This document shows, piece by piece, positions 10,636 to 20,406 of a stretch of DNA of 64,000 nucleotides. The stretch's first letter is position 1; each line of letters begins with the position of its first letter. The DNA comes from Porticoccaceae bacterium. Its GTDB lineage: Bacteria > Pseudomonadota > Gammaproteobacteria > Pseudomonadales > Porticoccaceae. The DNA is taken from positions 19,320 through 83,319 of the forward strand of contig JANXGQ010000018.1 in assembly GCA_024959305.1 (NCBI GenBank), written 5' to 3'. The position numbers were made by a program, and so were the translations under genes. The notes under the pieces are model-generated. The model had not been told where the DNA came from, made no database searches, and saw nothing but the letters and a program-made list of their open reading frames with translations.

Positions 10636-11303
10636 TGATATTGAAATCCATTAGCGCCAACAGTCTACTACTGGCAGTTTTTGCCTTGGTGACCGCGCTT
10701 ATTCTGGCCACTACGGATAGACTCACCGAGGAGCGCATTGCAGAATCTGAGCGCATGGCCGCGCAGCGAGCACTATTTGAAATTGTGCCGCTAGATCGCC
10801 ATAACAACGACCTACTGGTGGATTTACAACCCATACCAGAGCAGTACTGGTCAAAGCTGGGATTAACCGACGGTGGAGACATTTATATAGCGCGCTTTAA
10901 CGATCAGCCTATTGCCGCGATCATTCCCTCGGTTACCTCCAAGGGGTACAGTGGTGATATTGCTATGATTGTCGGCGTTAATTTCGATGGCACTATTGCC
11001 GGGGTACGCGTTGTTGAGCATCGCGAAACACCCGGACTGGGCGATAAGGTAGATCTAAAGAAAAGCGATTGGATACTCAGCTTTAATGGCAAATCTCTAT
11101 CCAACCCACAAGCAACTGGTTGGAACGTAACAAAAGATAAGGGCGACTTTGATCAGTTCACAGGGGCTACCATTACGCCACGCGCTGTGATTCATCAAAT
11201 AGCTCAAACTCTGGAGTACTTCGCTGATGACAGCGAGCGCTTACTGTTAGCCATTGAACCCAAGGATCCACAAACATCGACTCATCAGCAGGAAATACCA
11301 TGA
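10635..11303 (+). CDS. rnfG: Electron transport complex FMN subunit RnfG/RsxG
   Basis: RnfG is anchored by one N-terminal helix ([17 protein letters not shown]) and holds FMN covalently on a Thr in an exported domain. The attachment motif is FTGATITP at about residue 174. [11 protein letters not shown] and [11 protein letters not shown] are the conserved FMN-binding-domain segments. The length of 222 residues is normal. It overlaps both neighbours by a few bases, so all six rnf genes are likely co-translated. Confidence 0.96.
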   Translation: MILKSISANSLLLAVFALVTALILATTDRLTEERIAESERMAAQRALFEIVPLDRHNNDLLVDLQPIPEQYWSKLGLTDGGDIYIARFNDQPIAAIIPSVTSKGYSGDIAMIVGVNFDGTIAGVRVVEHRETPGLGDKVDLKKSDWILSFNGKSLSNPQATGWNVTKDKGDFDQFTGATITPRAVIHQIAQTLEYFADDSERLLLAIEPKDPQTSTHQQEIP

Positions 11304-12013
11304 GCGACATCACATTTTCTGAAGTGTCCAAAAGCGGGCTCTGGACTAATAATCCGGCTCTGGTACAGCTGCTTGGGCTATGCCCTTTATTGGCGGTGAC
11401 TGGCACTGTGGTCAATGCTCTGGGATTGGGTTTGGCAACGATGATGGTACTGGTAGGCTCTAATATAATGGTCTCACTTATTCGCCGTCATGCGAGTGAT
11501 GCAATCAGACTTCCCGTCTTCGTGATTATTATTGCCACTTTTGTCACCTGTGCTGAACTGCTGATGAAAGCTTTTACTTACGAGTTGTATCAGATACTGG
11601 GTATATTTATTCCTTTAATTGTTACCAACTGTGCCATTCTCGGCCGCGCTGAAGCCTTTGCCAGCAAAAATAATGTAGGCATGGCCGCCCTAGATGGTTC
11701 TATGATGGGTTTGGGGTTTCTTCTAGTGCTTCTTGCATTGGGGTCCATTCGAGAACTACTGGGACAGGGGACCCTATTAGTGGATATGCACCTACTTTTC
11801 GGCAGCATTGCATCTGACTGGGCTGTAAGGCCTTTCGGTGATAACTACAGCTTTTTGGTTATTATACTGCCGCCTGGAGCATTTCTGGTTATGGGCTTCT
11901 TAATCGCTATGAAAAATATTATCGATGAAAGCTTAAAGCAACGCGCTGACGCCCAGAAATCTGCTCCCGTGAAAGGGGCTAAACGTATCAGAACCACCGG
12001 CCATATTTCCTAG
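11300..12013 (+). CDS. rnfE: Electron transport complex subunit RnfE/RsxE
   Basis: RnfE is the second polytopic subunit, homologous to RnfA and inverted in the membrane. [17 protein letters not shown] and [16 protein letters not shown] carry the paired Cys that share the membrane Fe-S cluster with RnfA. The 237 residues end in a basic tail. In Pseudomonas and E. coli the operon continues with nth (endonuclease III); here nth is absent and a convergent PLP enzyme gene follows. Confidence 0.96.
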   Translation: MSDITFSEVSKSGLWTNNPALVQLLGLCPLLAVTGTVVNALGLGLATMMVLVGSNIMVSLIRRHASDAIRLPVFVIIIATFVTCAELLMKAFTYELYQILGIFIPLIVTNCAILGRAEAFASKNNVGMAALDGSMMGLGFLLVLLALGSIRELLGQGTLLVDMHLLFGSIASDWAVRPFGDNYSFLVIILPPGAFLVMGFLIAMKNIIDESLKQRADAQKSAPVKGAKRIRTTGHIS

Positions 12014-12041
12014 CCCATATTTTTCATAAAATATCCGGGCT
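12012..12041. terminator. Hairpin between convergent rnfE and the PLP-dehydratase gene
   Basis: AGCCC plus ATATTTT (12012-12023) pairs with AAAATAT (12028-12034), a CC bulge, and GGGCT (12037-12041), around a 4-nt loop. The 12-bp stem begins inside the rnfE stop codon. No T tract follows on the plus strand, so it may be a bidirectional or imperfect terminator, or an RNA 3'-end stabiliser. Confidence 0.4.
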
Positions 12042-12060
12042 GGATGGAAGTGCGGATAAG

Positions 12061-13005
12061 TCACCAAGGCAACGCATCCAAATCTACATTGCCACCACTG
12101 AGAATAATGGCTACACGCTTACCCTGAAACTGCTCGGGCCAATCCATAATCGCGGCCAGCGGCACAGCGGCAGAGGGCTCCACAACCATTTTTAGTCGCG
12201 TCCAGATCAAGCGCATGGCTTCCACAATACGCTTCTCAGAAGTCAATAAAATATCATCTACCTGATCGCGAATAATTGCAAAATTACGCACCCCCAGCGT
12301 GCCGCGCAACCCATCGGCAATGGTATTGGGTTTGAACTGGGTCAGTCTAGTGCCGCTTTTAAAGCCCTGCCAGGCGTCGTTAGCCCCTTCGGGTTCGGCA
12401 CCGAGCACGCGGATACCTGTGGTTGATTGTTTAACGCAGATGCTCGTACCCCCTAACAGACCACCCCCACCCACTGGGGCCATCATAATATCTATGGGTT
12501 GTTCGATCTGCTGCAAAGTCTCAAGTGCCACTGTGCCCTGCCCGGCAATAATCACATCGCTATCATAGGGGTGCACTAAGTTTGTGCCCTGTTCTTTTAT
12601 CAGTCTGGCGACCGTGCCTTCGCGTGCGGCCATATTGGATTCGCAGAACTCTATGCTGGCGCCATAACCTGCAACTGCGGCTTTTTTAACGGAGGGGGCA
12701 TTCTCTGGCATTACTACAGTGCAGGGTGCACCGCGCAGAGCTGCGGCCCAGGCCAGCGCGGCACCATGGTTGCCAGAGGAATGGGTGATAACACCCTGTT
12801 GTAGGCTGGCGTCATCTAGGGAAAAAACTGCATTGCAGGCACCGCGGGCTTTAAAGGCGCCGATCTTTTGCAGATTTTCAGCTTTAAACAGAAGCTCGCA
12901 GCCAATAATCTGATTAAGCGCGCGGCTCTGCAATATTGGCGTGCGATGGATATAGGGCTGAATACGCCCATAAGCCTGCTGGATATCCTTAAGGGTAACT
13001 GTCAT
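12061..13005 (-). CDS. PLP-dependent threonine/serine dehydratase or serine racemase family protein
   Basis: This fold type II PLP enzyme of 314 residues has the lysine Schiff-base segment KIGAFKARGA, the substrate loop THSSGNHGAALA, the phosphate-binding GGGGLLGG and a C-terminal SGGNVD. Such enzymes deaminate L-threonine or L-serine to oxo acids or racemise serine; the sequence alone does not separate these. It has no ACT regulatory domain, so it resembles catabolic TdcB or serine racemase rather than IlvA. I chose ATG 13005 (MTVTLKDIQ); an in-frame TTG at 13023 would add six residues. It starts 26 nt after the argG stop and may be co-transcribed with it. Confidence 0.85.
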   Translation of the reverse strand: MTVTLKDIQQAYGRIQPYIHRTPILQSRALNQIIGCELLFKAENLQKIGAFKARGACNAVFSLDDASLQQGVITHSSGNHGAALAWAAALRGAPCTVVMPENAPSVKKAAVAGYGASIEFCESNMAAREGTVARLIKEQGTNLVHPYDSDVIIAGQGTVALETLQQIEQPIDIMMAPVGGGGLLGGTSICVKQSTTGIRVLGAEPEGANDAWQGFKSGTRLTQFKPNTIADGLRGTLGVRNFAIIRDQVDDILLTSEKRIVEAMRLIWTRLKMVVEPSAAVPLAAIMDWPEQFQGKRVAIILSGGNVDLDALPW

Positions 13006-13031
13006 GCTGTCAGTGTAACCCAAGGGTTTAT

Positions 13032-14246
13032 TTAAAGCTTGCGACCACGGTTAGCAGCGATTCTTAAACGCAATGCATTGAGTTTGATAAAGCCCTCGGC
13101 ATCCGCCTGATTGTAAGCACCACCGTCATCGTCAAAGGTGGCGATATTGGCATCAAATAAACTGTCATCTGATTTACGACCGACAACGCTGACACTGCCT
13201 TTGTAGAGCTTAACTCGCACCTCACCATTAACTGATTCTTGGCTCTGATCTATGGCTGTCTGCAACATGCTGCGCTCTGGCGCCCACCAGTAACCGTTAT
13301 AAATCAGTTTGGCATATCTGGGCATTAGCTCATCTTTAAGATGCGCCACTTCACGATCGAGAGTTATGGATTCAATAGCGCGGTGGGCTTTCATCATCAC
13401 TGTTCCCGCAGGTGTTTCATAACAGCCGCGGGACTTCATGCCCACATAGCGATTCTCGACAATATCCAGTCGCCCCACGCCATTGGCACCGGCGACCTTG
13501 TTGAGATATTCAATTACCGTAGCCGGCGACATCTGTTCACCATCAATGGCAACTATATCGCCTTTTTGATAGCTGATATTCAAATAGGTCGGCTGCTCCG
13601 GCGCCTGCTCCGGCGCCACAGTCCAACGCCACATATCATCCTCTGCCTCAGACCATGGATCTTCCAGATTGCCACCTTCGTAGGAGATATGCAGCAGGTT
13701 CGCATCCATCGAGAACGGGGATTTTTTACCTCGCTTCATCTCCACAGGAATACTGTGTTGCTCGCAGTAAGCCATTAGCTTATCCCGAGAATTAAGGTCC
13801 CATTCTCGCCACGGCGCAATCACCTGAATACCGGGCTTGAGTGCATAGGCACCCAGCTCAAAACGCACCTGATCATTACCCTTTCCAGTAGCACCATGGG
13901 AGATAGCATCCGCATTAGTTGCATTGGCAATTTCAATCAAGCGCTTGGCGATCAGCGGCCGAGCTATAGAGGTTCCCAACAGGTATTCGCCCTCATAGAT
14001 GGTATTGGCGCGAAACATTGGGAATACAAAGTCTCGGGCATACTCTTCACGGAGATCATCGATATAAATCTCTTTAACCCCCAGCGCTTGCGCCTTAGCG
14101 CGCGCGGGCTCCACCTCTTCACCCTGACCTATATCAGCAGTAAAGGTAACCACTTCGCACTGATACTCCTCCTGCAACCACTTGACGATAACCGAAGTAT
14201 CCAGACCGCCTGAGTAAGCGAGAACCACTTTATTGATCGATGACAC
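13032..14246 (-). CDS. argG: Argininosuccinate synthase
   Basis: ArgG joins citrulline and aspartate using ATP in arginine synthesis. The N-terminal PP-loop [13 protein letters not shown] (residues 8-20), [14 protein letters not shown] and the WREWDL segment are diagnostic; 404 residues fits the shorter type common outside enterobacteria. The start is GTG, with AGGA 9 nt upstream. The 174-nt gap to the divergent pyrC carries regulatory hairpins on the pyrC side. Its location beside pyrC and rnt matches Pseudomonas. Confidence 0.97.
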   Translation of the reverse strand: MSSINKVVLAYSGGLDTSVIVKWLQEEYQCEVVTFTADIGQGEEVEPARAKAQALGVKEIYIDDLREEYARDFVFPMFRANTIYEGEYLLGTSIARPLIAKRLIEIANATNADAISHGATGKGNDQVRFELGAYALKPGIQVIAPWREWDLNSRDKLMAYCEQHSIPVEMKRGKKSPFSMDANLLHISYEGGNLEDPWSEAEDDMWRWTVAPEQAPEQPTYLNISYQKGDIVAIDGEQMSPATVIEYLNKVAGANGVGRLDIVENRYVGMKSRGCYETPAGTVMMKAHRAIESITLDREVAHLKDELMPRYAKLIYNGYWWAPERSMLQTAIDQSQESVNGEVRVKLYKGSVSVVGRKSDDSLFDANIATFDDDGGAYNQADAEGFIKLNALRLRIAANRGRKL

Positions 14247-14359
14247 CTGACTAAATCCTATACGTTAAGAAACCGAGGCGAATTTTACCCTAATTTGACC
14301 GCTATGTGTGTCGTTTATAACTGCATTTGCAACCTTATCTAGACACCACTTGCCTCCAA

Positions 14360-14403
14360 AGCCTGTTATGAGGCTGAGGTTTAGGGTAGCATTGGCACCC
14401 TAA
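14360..14403 (+). promoter_or_regulatory. Two hairpins in the pyrC leader
   Basis: Two inverted repeats precede pyrC. AGCCT/AGGCT with a 6-nt loop is extended by an outer CCTC/GAGG, and TTAGGGT (14381-14387) pairs perfectly with ACCCTAA (14397-14403) around a 9-nt loop. The second ends 17 nt before the ATG. In enterobacteria pyrC is controlled by a leader hairpin that hides the ribosome site depending on pyrimidine levels; an analogous role here is inference. Confidence 0.4.
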
Positions 14404-14420
14404 CTGCGGATACTTCTCTC

Positions 14421-15452
14421 ATGGATCAAATAAGCATTATCCAACCCGACGACTGGCATCTGCATCTTCGCGATCATACGGCCTTAGCAACCACTGTTCC
14501 GGCCGCCGCAAGGGGCTTCGGGCGCGGTATTGTGATGCCCAACCTTGCACCTCCGGTAACCACTGTGGCCGAGGCCAGTGCTTACCGCGATAGAATTTTG
14601 TCCTATCGGCCTGCCGGATCAAACTGGGAACCACTGATGGTTCTCTATCTGACCGACAACACCAGCACAGAGGAGATTCGCTCAGCCGCCAACTGCGGAT
14701 TTATTTACGGTTGCAAATACTATCCGGCCGGAGCCACCACCAATTCAGATTCGGGCGTCACCGATTTGGCCAATATTCATGCTGTACTGGAGACCATGCA
14801 AGAGTTGGGTATGGTGCTGCAACTGCATGGCGAAGTGACCGATACCGATGTGGATATCTTTGATCGAGAGGCAGTTTTTATCGACCGGCATCTGCTCGGG
14901 TTAGCCGAAAATTTTCCTAAGTTGAAAATAGTGTTAGAACATATAACCACCCGTCAAGCTGCGGACTTCGTGACCTCAGCTACAGACAATATTGCCGCCA
15001 CAATCACCCCCCAGCATTTGCTGTACAACCGCAACCATATGTTGGCAGGTGGCATCCGGCCGCATCTCTTTTGCCTGCCAATTCTCAAGCGCAATATTCA
15101 TCAGAGGGCGTTGCTGGATGTGGCAACCAGCGGCAATAAAAAGTTTTTTCTTGGCACAGATTCCGCACCCCATGCTCAAGAACACAAAGAAAGCGCCTGT
15201 GGCTGTGCCGGATGCTTTAGCCACCCTGCAGCTATAGAACTCTATGCCGAAGTATTCGAACAGGCTGGTGCGCTGACCGAACTGGAGGCATTTGCCAGCA
15301 AGAATGGCCCTGACTTTTACGGCCTACCCTACAACAGATCGTCGATCACCCTGCGTCGCGAGCCGTGGCAAATACCATCAGCTGTACCCTTTAATGACTC
15401 TCAGATTATTCCACTGGCCGGCGGCAACAGTATTAATTGGAGGCTGGCGTGA
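14421..15452 (+). CDS. pyrC: Dihydroorotase (class II, homodimeric type)
   Basis: PyrC cyclises carbamoyl aspartate to dihydroorotate in pyrimidine synthesis. The zinc ligands DDWHLHLRD (residues 10-18), the carbamylated Lys in YGCKYYPAG (about 100), LQLHGE, LEHITT and GTDSAPH are present. The 343-residue length matches E. coli PyrC. The stop TGA overlaps the rnt ATG (TGATG). Paired leader hairpins lie upstream. Confidence 0.97.
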   Translation: MDQISIIQPDDWHLHLRDHTALATTVPAAARGFGRGIVMPNLAPPVTTVAEASAYRDRILSYRPAGSNWEPLMVLYLTDNTSTEEIRSAANCGFIYGCKYYPAGATTNSDSGVTDLANIHAVLETMQELGMVLQLHGEVTDTDVDIFDREAVFIDRHLLGLAENFPKLKIVLEHITTRQAADFVTSATDNIAATITPQHLLYNRNHMLAGGIRPHLFCLPILKRNIHQRALLDVATSGNKKFFLGTDSAPHAQEHKESACGCAGCFSHPAAIELYAEVFEQAGALTELEAFASKNGPDFYGLPYNRSSITLRREPWQIPSAVPFNDSQIIPLAGGNSINWRLA

Positions 15453-16093
15453 TGGAAATGCCAGAAGAACTACTTAAACCATCGCTGATGGCTCGGCGCT
15501 TTCGGGGTTTCTTGCCGGTGGTTATAGATGTAGAAACCGGTGGATTTAATGCTGGCACCGATGCCCTGCTAGAAATTGCCGCCGTTATTTTAGAGATGGA
15601 CAGTCAGGGAAACCTGCAAATCAAAGACAGCTATAGCAAAAATATAGAACCCTTTGCGGGCGCTGTGGTCGAGCAAGCGGCATTGGAGTTTACCGGTATC
15701 GATATCTACGATAGCGAACGCATGGCCGAAGAAGAGGGCGAGGCGCTAAGAGAAATTTTCCAACCTATTCGACGAGAAATTACCGAAACTGGGTGCACGC
15801 GCGCGGTGATGGTCGCCCACAATGCCCATTTTGATCTCGGCTTTGTCAATGCTGCAGTGGGCAGAAACCAGATTAAACGCAATCCATTTCACCCATTTTC
15901 TTGTTTTGATACCTCGGGCTTGGCGGGACTAGCCTATGGTCAGACCGTGCTGGCCAAAGCCTGCCAAGCTGCCAATATAGAGTTTAACAACGAAGATGCC
16001 CACAGCGCACTCTACGACACAACAAAAACCGCCGAACTGTTTTGCAGCATAGTTAACCGATGGAAGGCGCTCGGCGGATGGGTCGACAGTTGA
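15452..16093 (+). CDS. rnt: Ribonuclease T
   Basis: RNase T is a DEDDh 3'-5' exonuclease that trims the ends of tRNA and other stable RNAs. The three exonuclease motifs are [10 protein letters not shown] (Asp-Glu), [11 protein letters not shown] (Asp) and the C-terminal [11 protein letters not shown] (His, Asp). The start at 15452 (MEMPEELL) has GGAGG 9 nt upstream within the end of pyrC; an in-frame TTG at 15437 overlaps that site and is unlikely. Length is 213 residues. Its stop codon directly abuts that of the convergent rsmI, leaving no terminator space between them. Confidence 0.95.
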   Translation: MEMPEELLKPSLMARRFRGFLPVVIDVETGGFNAGTDALLEIAAVILEMDSQGNLQIKDSYSKNIEPFAGAVVEQAALEFTGIDIYDSERMAEEEGEALREIFQPIRREITETGCTRAVMVAHNAHFDLGFVNAAVGRNQIKRNPFHPFSCFDTSGLAGLAYGQTVLAKACQAANIEFNNEDAHSALYDTTKTAELFCSIVNRWKALGGWVDS

Positions 16094-16942
16094 TTACTTA
16101 CCCTGCAACAATAGAGCCGATTGGTAAATATCTTTTTTGTTGCCACCGCAAATTTTAGCGGTTAGAGAAGCTGCTTTTGATGCTGGCAACTCCTGAAGTA
16201 GCATACTTAGCATTTTTTCCGCGTCGACAGAAACCCTATCCACTTTCGACTTAGTACCGGCAACCACTAATACAATCTCTCCACGCTGCTGATTACTATC
16301 TGCGGTTACCTGTGTATGTAATCCAGCGAGATTACCCTGCAAATAGGTCTCGAATGTTTTACTGATTTCTCGACCCATAAAGGCCGGCCGGTCCGCACCT
16401 AAACTATCGATCATATCGGCAAGAGTAGCGGCGATGCGGTGAGGCGCTTCATAAAAAATCAGGGTTTCCGAGTTGCTCTTTATCTCCGCCAATACAGTCT
16501 TGCGCTGACTGCCTTTAGCGGGCAAAAACCCGCCAAAATAAAAACTGTCAGTGGGTAAGCCGGAGACACTTAGTGCAGCAATGGCCGCGCAGGCTCCGGG
16601 AATAGGCAGCACATTAAATCCGCGGCTGCGCGCCTCGGCCACAAGCCTATAGCCGGGATCTGAAATTAAGGGCGTGCCAGCATCGGAGATCAGCGCAATA
16701 TCCTCGCCATCAGCCAGACGCTTAAGCAGATTATCCATGATTCTTCTATCCGCCTGATCATGGTAGGCTACACAGGGTTTATCTATACTGAAGTGATCCA
16801 GTAATTTTTTGCTGTGGCGAGTATCCTCGCAGGCAATTAAATTCGCAGACTGGAGAGTCTGCACAGCACGAGGTACCATGTCGCCCAGGTTGCCGATGGG
16901 TGTAGCTACAATAGTTAACGTACCAGTTCGATTGGAGTCCAT
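16094..16942 (-). CDS. rsmI: 16S rRNA (cytidine-1402-2'-O)-methyltransferase
   Basis: RsmI 2'-O-methylates C1402 of 16S rRNA with SAM. The SPOUT-unrelated tetrapyrrole methylase fold is shown by TIVATPIGNLGD near the N-terminus, CEDTRHSKKLL, ISDAGTPLISDPG and PIPGACAAIAAL. From ATG 16942 it is 282 residues, close to the E. coli length. This ATG shares the bases CATG with the divergent lpoA start. An upstream in-frame ATG at 16981 has an AAGG Shine-Dalgarno-like site and would add 13 residues, overlapping lpoA by 41 nt. Longer extensions lie inside lpoA and are not homologous. The exact start is unsettled. Confidence 0.93.
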   Translation of the reverse strand: MDSNRTGTLTIVATPIGNLGDMVPRAVQTLQSANLIACEDTRHSKKLLDHFSIDKPCVAYHDQADRRIMDNLLKRLADGEDIALISDAGTPLISDPGYRLVAEARSRGFNVLPIPGACAAIAALSVSGLPTDSFYFGGFLPAKGSQRKTVLAEIKSNSETLIFYEAPHRIAATLADMIDSLGADRPAFMGREISKTFETYLQGNLAGLHTQVTADSNQQRGEIVLVVAGTKSKVDRVSVDAEKMLSMLLQELPASKAASLTAKICGGNKKDIYQSALLLQGK

Positions 16943-18806
16943 GAATAAAAACACTTTGTCATTGTTTGTTGTAGTTAGCATATTAGCCTTTATTGGTGGT
17001 TGCACGCCAACTACAACCACTAATACTGCACTAAATCCCATTATCTCAGCTACCACTGAAACTGATATCTCGGCTCGACAGCAGGCTTTAACTATTTTGA
17101 ACTCTGTGGACATCGGCGCAGATGGCGAATTAGCTGACAGCGTCAAACTCGACGCGGCCTATTTATTTGCCAGTGCCGACGACCTTCAAGACAGTATTAA
17201 TACCTTGGAGACAATCAACCCTCAAAACCTCAGCGATAGGCGCTTTGTAGACTATAGCCTCCTGGCAATAGAGACCTATGTAGCATTATTTGCTATGCCA
17301 TTGGCCGCGCAAAGGCTTGAGCAACCGCGTTTTATTGCCCTAAACAGCAGACTCAGAACGGCATTGCGACAGCGCATACTGCGTCTGCGAGCCGAGGTAC
17401 AGTTTGCCTTGGGCAATGATGATCAGGGCTTTAAAGCACTGCTTGATTTAACAAAAACATTAAAACGCAAAAGAGAGATTCGTGCCGTTCACGACCAGAT
17501 ATGGCATCAGATTTCTCGCACTCCCTACCAGTATCTGGATCGGGGTAGCAATCACACCAACACTACCTTGGCTGGGTGGCTACAGTTAGCTGCTGCGAGT
17601 CGTGGCTATCAAAGCGACCCCAGTAGACAGGCAAGCGTATTTTCCGAGTGGAAACGGCGCTGGAGAACTCATCCAGCTGCAAAAATCCCTCCCAGCCAAT
17701 TTAGTCACAGCAGACGATGGGGTAGTAATCCAAACCAAGTGGCCATGCTTTTGCCGTTGCAGGATCAATATAAGATTCCCAGCTATACATTGATCGATGG
17801 CTTTTTAGAGGCTTACTACCAGGCATTGTCCGCCACTGAAACTGATCGGCACACTGACCGAGAAAAGGCTCCGGAAATCCGTATTTACGATACCTCAAAG
17901 CAGCCCATTCAGGACCTGTACAATCGGGCGGTGAAGAATGGTGCCAATATGATTATTGGCCCGATGCGCCAATCGCAAGTTGAACGCTTAATGACAGCTC
18001 CAACACTGCCGGTGCCGACGCTGAGCTTAAATCGACTGGACAACGATCAGGCTGTGCAGCCAGAGAATTTATACCAGTTTGGCCTCTCTCCCCTAGACGA
18101 GTTAACACAGATTGCCGACCGCGCTTGGAATAAAGGCCTGAGAAACATTGTATTAATCGTACCTGACAATATCTGGGGTGGACAATCGGCGGAGTTTTTT
18201 AACAGCTACTGGACTGCAAAAGGCGGCAAGCTATTAGAGGATGTCAGGTATCCGTCTTCCGTCAATGACTTTACGCAGCTGTTAAAACCGCCTCTTCAGA
18301 TAGATTTGAGTGAGCAGCGCAGCTTACAGATTAAACGATTTATCAATAGCAGGGTGAAGTATACCGCTAGAAGAAGGCAGGATATTGATCTGGTGGTGAT
18401 GCTAGGTTATCCACTGAAGGCTCGGCAGATAAAACCTGCTCTGGATTTTCTTTATGCCTCGGACGTACCTGTGGTAGCTACCTCTCATATCTACAATGGC
18501 GAGCAACAGGTGGGATTAGATCGCGATCTCTCCGGTGTTGAATTCTCTTCTATGCCCTGGACATTGGCTGGGCATCTTGCAAAGGATTTAAAGCCAGATA
18601 AGCAACTTCATACTGCTTACCGCCATCTATACGCCATGGGGCGGGATAGTTTTCTGCTCTACAGAAATATGGATCGATTAAAGCATGCTGAATCACCACC
18701 CATTTATGGTTCAACCGGCTTGCTCTCCCTGAAAAACAATGTGGTGGTGCGAGAACCAAAATGGGCTAAATTTAAACAGGGAAAAGTAGTGGAAATTCAA
18801 TACTAG
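16941..18806 (+). CDS. lpoA: LppC/LpoA-family outer membrane lipoprotein, activator of PBP1a
   Basis: LpoA spans the periplasm from the outer membrane and activates penicillin-binding protein 1a. The N-terminus (MNKNTLSLFVVV...IGGC) is a lipoprotein signal with Cys about residue 22. An N-terminal helical TPR-like part to about residue 240 precedes a periplasmic-binding-protein-like domain (NQVAMLLPLQDQYK, GPMRQSQVERL, VLIVPDNIWGG, VVMLGYPLKARQIKPAL). The 621 residues match the family. GGAG lies only 3 nt before the ATG, an unusually tight spacing. It is followed by yraN, a diaA-like gene and dolP, the conserved lpoA cluster order. Confidence 0.92.
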   Translation: MNKNTLSLFVVVSILAFIGGCTPTTTTNTALNPIISATTETDISARQQALTILNSVDIGADGELADSVKLDAAYLFASADDLQDSINTLETINPQNLSDRRFVDYSLLAIETYVALFAMPLAAQRLEQPRFIALNSRLRTALRQRILRLRAEVQFALGNDDQGFKALLDLTKTLKRKREIRAVHDQIWHQISRTPYQYLDRGSNHTNTTLAGWLQLAAASRGYQSDPSRQASVFSEWKRRWRTHPAAKIPPSQFSHSRRWGSNPNQVAMLLPLQDQYKIPSYTLIDGFLEAYYQALSATETDRHTDREKAPEIRIYDTSKQPIQDLYNRAVKNGANMIIGPMRQSQVERLMTAPTLPVPTLSLNRLDNDQAVQPENLYQFGLSPLDELTQIADRAWNKGLRNIVLIVPDNIWGGQSAEFFNSYWTAKGGKLLEDVRYPSSVNDFTQLLKPPLQIDLSEQRSLQIKRFINSRVKYTARRRQDIDLVVMLGYPLKARQIKPALDFLYASDVPVVATSHIYNGEQQVGLDRDLSGVEFSSMPWTLAGHLAKDLKPDKQLHTAYRHLYAMGRDSFLLYRNMDRLKHAESPPIYGSTGLLSLKNNVVVREPKWAKFKQGKVVEIQY

Positions 18807-18838
18807 CAAGCGTATTAAGAGTCTTATGGAGAAGCCTA

Positions 18839-19258
18839 TTGTTCGGCATACGAAGTAAAAAATTAGCTCACCCACAGGTGCAGGGTTCCGACTCTGGAGA
18901 CAAAGCACAGGGCGATTGGGCTGAAGAACTGGCTTGTCAGTGGCTTGTGGAGCAGGGATTAGTGTTGCGGGATCGAAATTTTCGTACCCGCTACGGCGAA
19001 ATCGACCTGATAATGCAAAGTGGCGATTGCTTAATTTTTGTAGAAGTTAGATACCGCAAGACTGTAAAATTTGGCAGTGCGGAGGAATCCATAACCTCTA
19101 AAAAATGTCAGAAACTGACAGCGGCGGCTCAGGGCTACCTGTTGGCCAACAGCTATGAAAGCAATACCCCGATAAGATTTGATGCTGTGGCTCTCAGCCC
19201 TTCCAGAGACTCTTATTTAGGCTGTACTATCAACTGGATTCAGAATATCCTAACCTAA
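18839..19258 (+). CDS. yraN: YraN family (UPF0102) endonuclease-like protein
   Basis: YraN proteins have a restriction-endonuclease-like fold of uncertain role. GDWAEELACQWL, RNFRTRYGEIDLIM and LIFVEVRYRK carry the PD-(D/E)xK-type residues Glu, Asp and ExR/K. The 139 residues are standard. No ATG fits the frame before the domain; the start is TTG at 18839 with GGAGA 6 nt upstream. Its TAA overlaps the next gene's ATG by one base (TAATG). Confidence 0.92.
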   Translation: MFGIRSKKLAHPQVQGSDSGDKAQGDWAEELACQWLVEQGLVLRDRNFRTRYGEIDLIMQSGDCLIFVEVRYRKTVKFGSAEESITSKKCQKLTAAAQGYLLANSYESNTPIRFDAVALSPSRDSYLGCTINWIQNILT

Positions 19259-19842
19259 TGACTACCGGAACACTCACTATGGATCAAACGGTCTTTCAAC
19301 ATTTTCAGAATCATATTCAAACCACCATGGCGATGGGGGAAGGCTGTGCTGAAAAGATATCTAATGCAGCAGAAAAATTAACCACGGCACTGCTGGCTGG
19401 ACAGACCATATATAGCTGCGGACTTGAAGATAGCGCATCTCTATCTCAGCTACTTGTTAACTATTTGACCTCTGGCTATCAGATAGAACGACCGGGATTC
19501 CCCGCAATTGATCTGCAAGCCATCGCCAATAATGCCAAGGATGATGAATGTTTTTCGAGACCTCTGTATATCCACGGGCAGAGTGCTGATATATTGATGC
19601 TGTTTAGTATAGGTGGCAATAACCCAATATTGAAAAAAGCCATTGATTCTGCGGTTGAAAAAGGTATGTTGGTGATTCTGCTCTCTGCAGCGGATGATAA
19701 CCTGCTATCAGAGGGGCTGGGGCATAATGATATTGAAATACCCACCGCTGAGTACGGCAGGCAGTTTTCCACTACTGCGGGGTTTTTGACCATCCAGTGC
19801 CTTTGCACTTTAATTGACAACAAAATTTTCGGAGGAGACTAA
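19258..19842 (+). CDS. SIS-domain protein, divergent DiaA/GmhA family member
   Basis: Position between yraN and dolP and the overall pattern (RPGFPAIDL, ADILMLFSIGGN, LCTLIDNKIFG) mark this as the DiaA homologue. DiaA is a tetramer that binds DnaA and promotes timely initiation in E. coli; the related GmhA isomerises sedoheptulose-7-phosphate. The usual CGNGTSAANAQH sugar-phosphate loop is replaced by CGLEDSASLSQL, and the second loop is also altered, so sugar-phosphate binding is probably lost. 194 residues from the coupled ATG; an ATG at 19279 has GGAA 8 nt upstream and aligns better with E. coli DiaA. Confidence 0.8.
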   Translation: MTTGTLTMDQTVFQHFQNHIQTTMAMGEGCAEKISNAAEKLTTALLAGQTIYSCGLEDSASLSQLLVNYLTSGYQIERPGFPAIDLQAIANNAKDDECFSRPLYIHGQSADILMLFSIGGNNPILKKAIDSAVEKGMLVILLSAADDNLLSEGLGHNDIEIPTAEYGRQFSTTAGFLTIQCLCTLIDNKIFGGD

Positions 19843-20406
19843 ATGCAACGGTTAACCGTGCTTATCAGCATATTACTACTAGTGGGTTGCACCAGTGTAG
19901 TGAACCACCTGACCACAGAACCCTTTCAACCAGACCCTACCAAGAAGGGCGTGGCATCCAGTGTTAGTGATATGAAAATGGGCACCTTTATTGGCGTTAA
20001 TATCAAAAAAGCCGACCCCAGTCTGGATGATGCTCATATTAATGTGACCGTGGTAAATTCGATTATCCTGTTGGCTGGAGAAGTCCCTACTAAAGAATTA
20101 AAAACACTGGCGGGCAAGGTAGCGCGGGACTACACAGGGGTGCGGAAAGTGCACAACGAGTTACAGGTACGAGGAAACACCTCCCTAGTATCGCGCACTA
20201 ATGACGCTATTCTCTCTGCGCAGATCAAGACTAGGTTGGTTTTTGATAAGCAGGTAAAGCATTCGCAAATAACCGTGGTTGTGGAGGATGGTGTAATTTT
20301 TCTAATGGGCACCACCACGCAGAGCAATGGCGGCCTAGCTGCCACTATTGCCAGCAGTAATAGCGGTGTGCGCAAGGTGGTTAAGGTTTTTGAGTATGTG
20401 GACTAG
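19843..20406 (+). CDS. dolP: BON-domain outer membrane lipoprotein DolP (YraP)
   Basis: DolP is a lipoprotein with two BON domains that supports outer membrane integrity and, in E. coli, BAM activity. The signal peptide ends in LLVGC (Cys 16). BON1 covers about residues 48-110 (NVTVVNSIILLAGEVP) and BON2 about 120-187 (ITVVVEDGVIFLMGT). The 187 residues match E. coli YraP. GGAGGAGA directly upstream is a strong Shine-Dalgarno, stronger than for its neighbours, suggesting a high translation rate. It ends the lpoA-yraN-diaA-dolP cluster. Confidence 0.92.
   Translation: MQRLTVLISILLLVGCTSVVNHLTTEPFQPDPTKKGVASSVSDMKMGTFIGVNIKKADPSLDDAHINVTVVNSIILLAGEVPTKELKTLAGKVARDYTGVRKVHNELQVRGNTSLVSRTNDAILSAQIKTRLVFDKQVKHSQITVVVEDGVIFLMGTTTQSNGGLAATIASSNSGVRKVVKVFEYVD

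Noticed and set aside
13341..14213. Two antisense ORFs (145 and 105 aa) within argG
   Set aside because: They lie wholly opposite a confident ArgG frame and show no recognisable domain, ribosome site or composition of real protein.
16943..17146. N-terminal extension of rsmI by 68 residues
   Set aside because: Those codons are antisense to the lpoA signal peptide and mature start; RsmI homologues begin close to the TIVATPIGNL segment.
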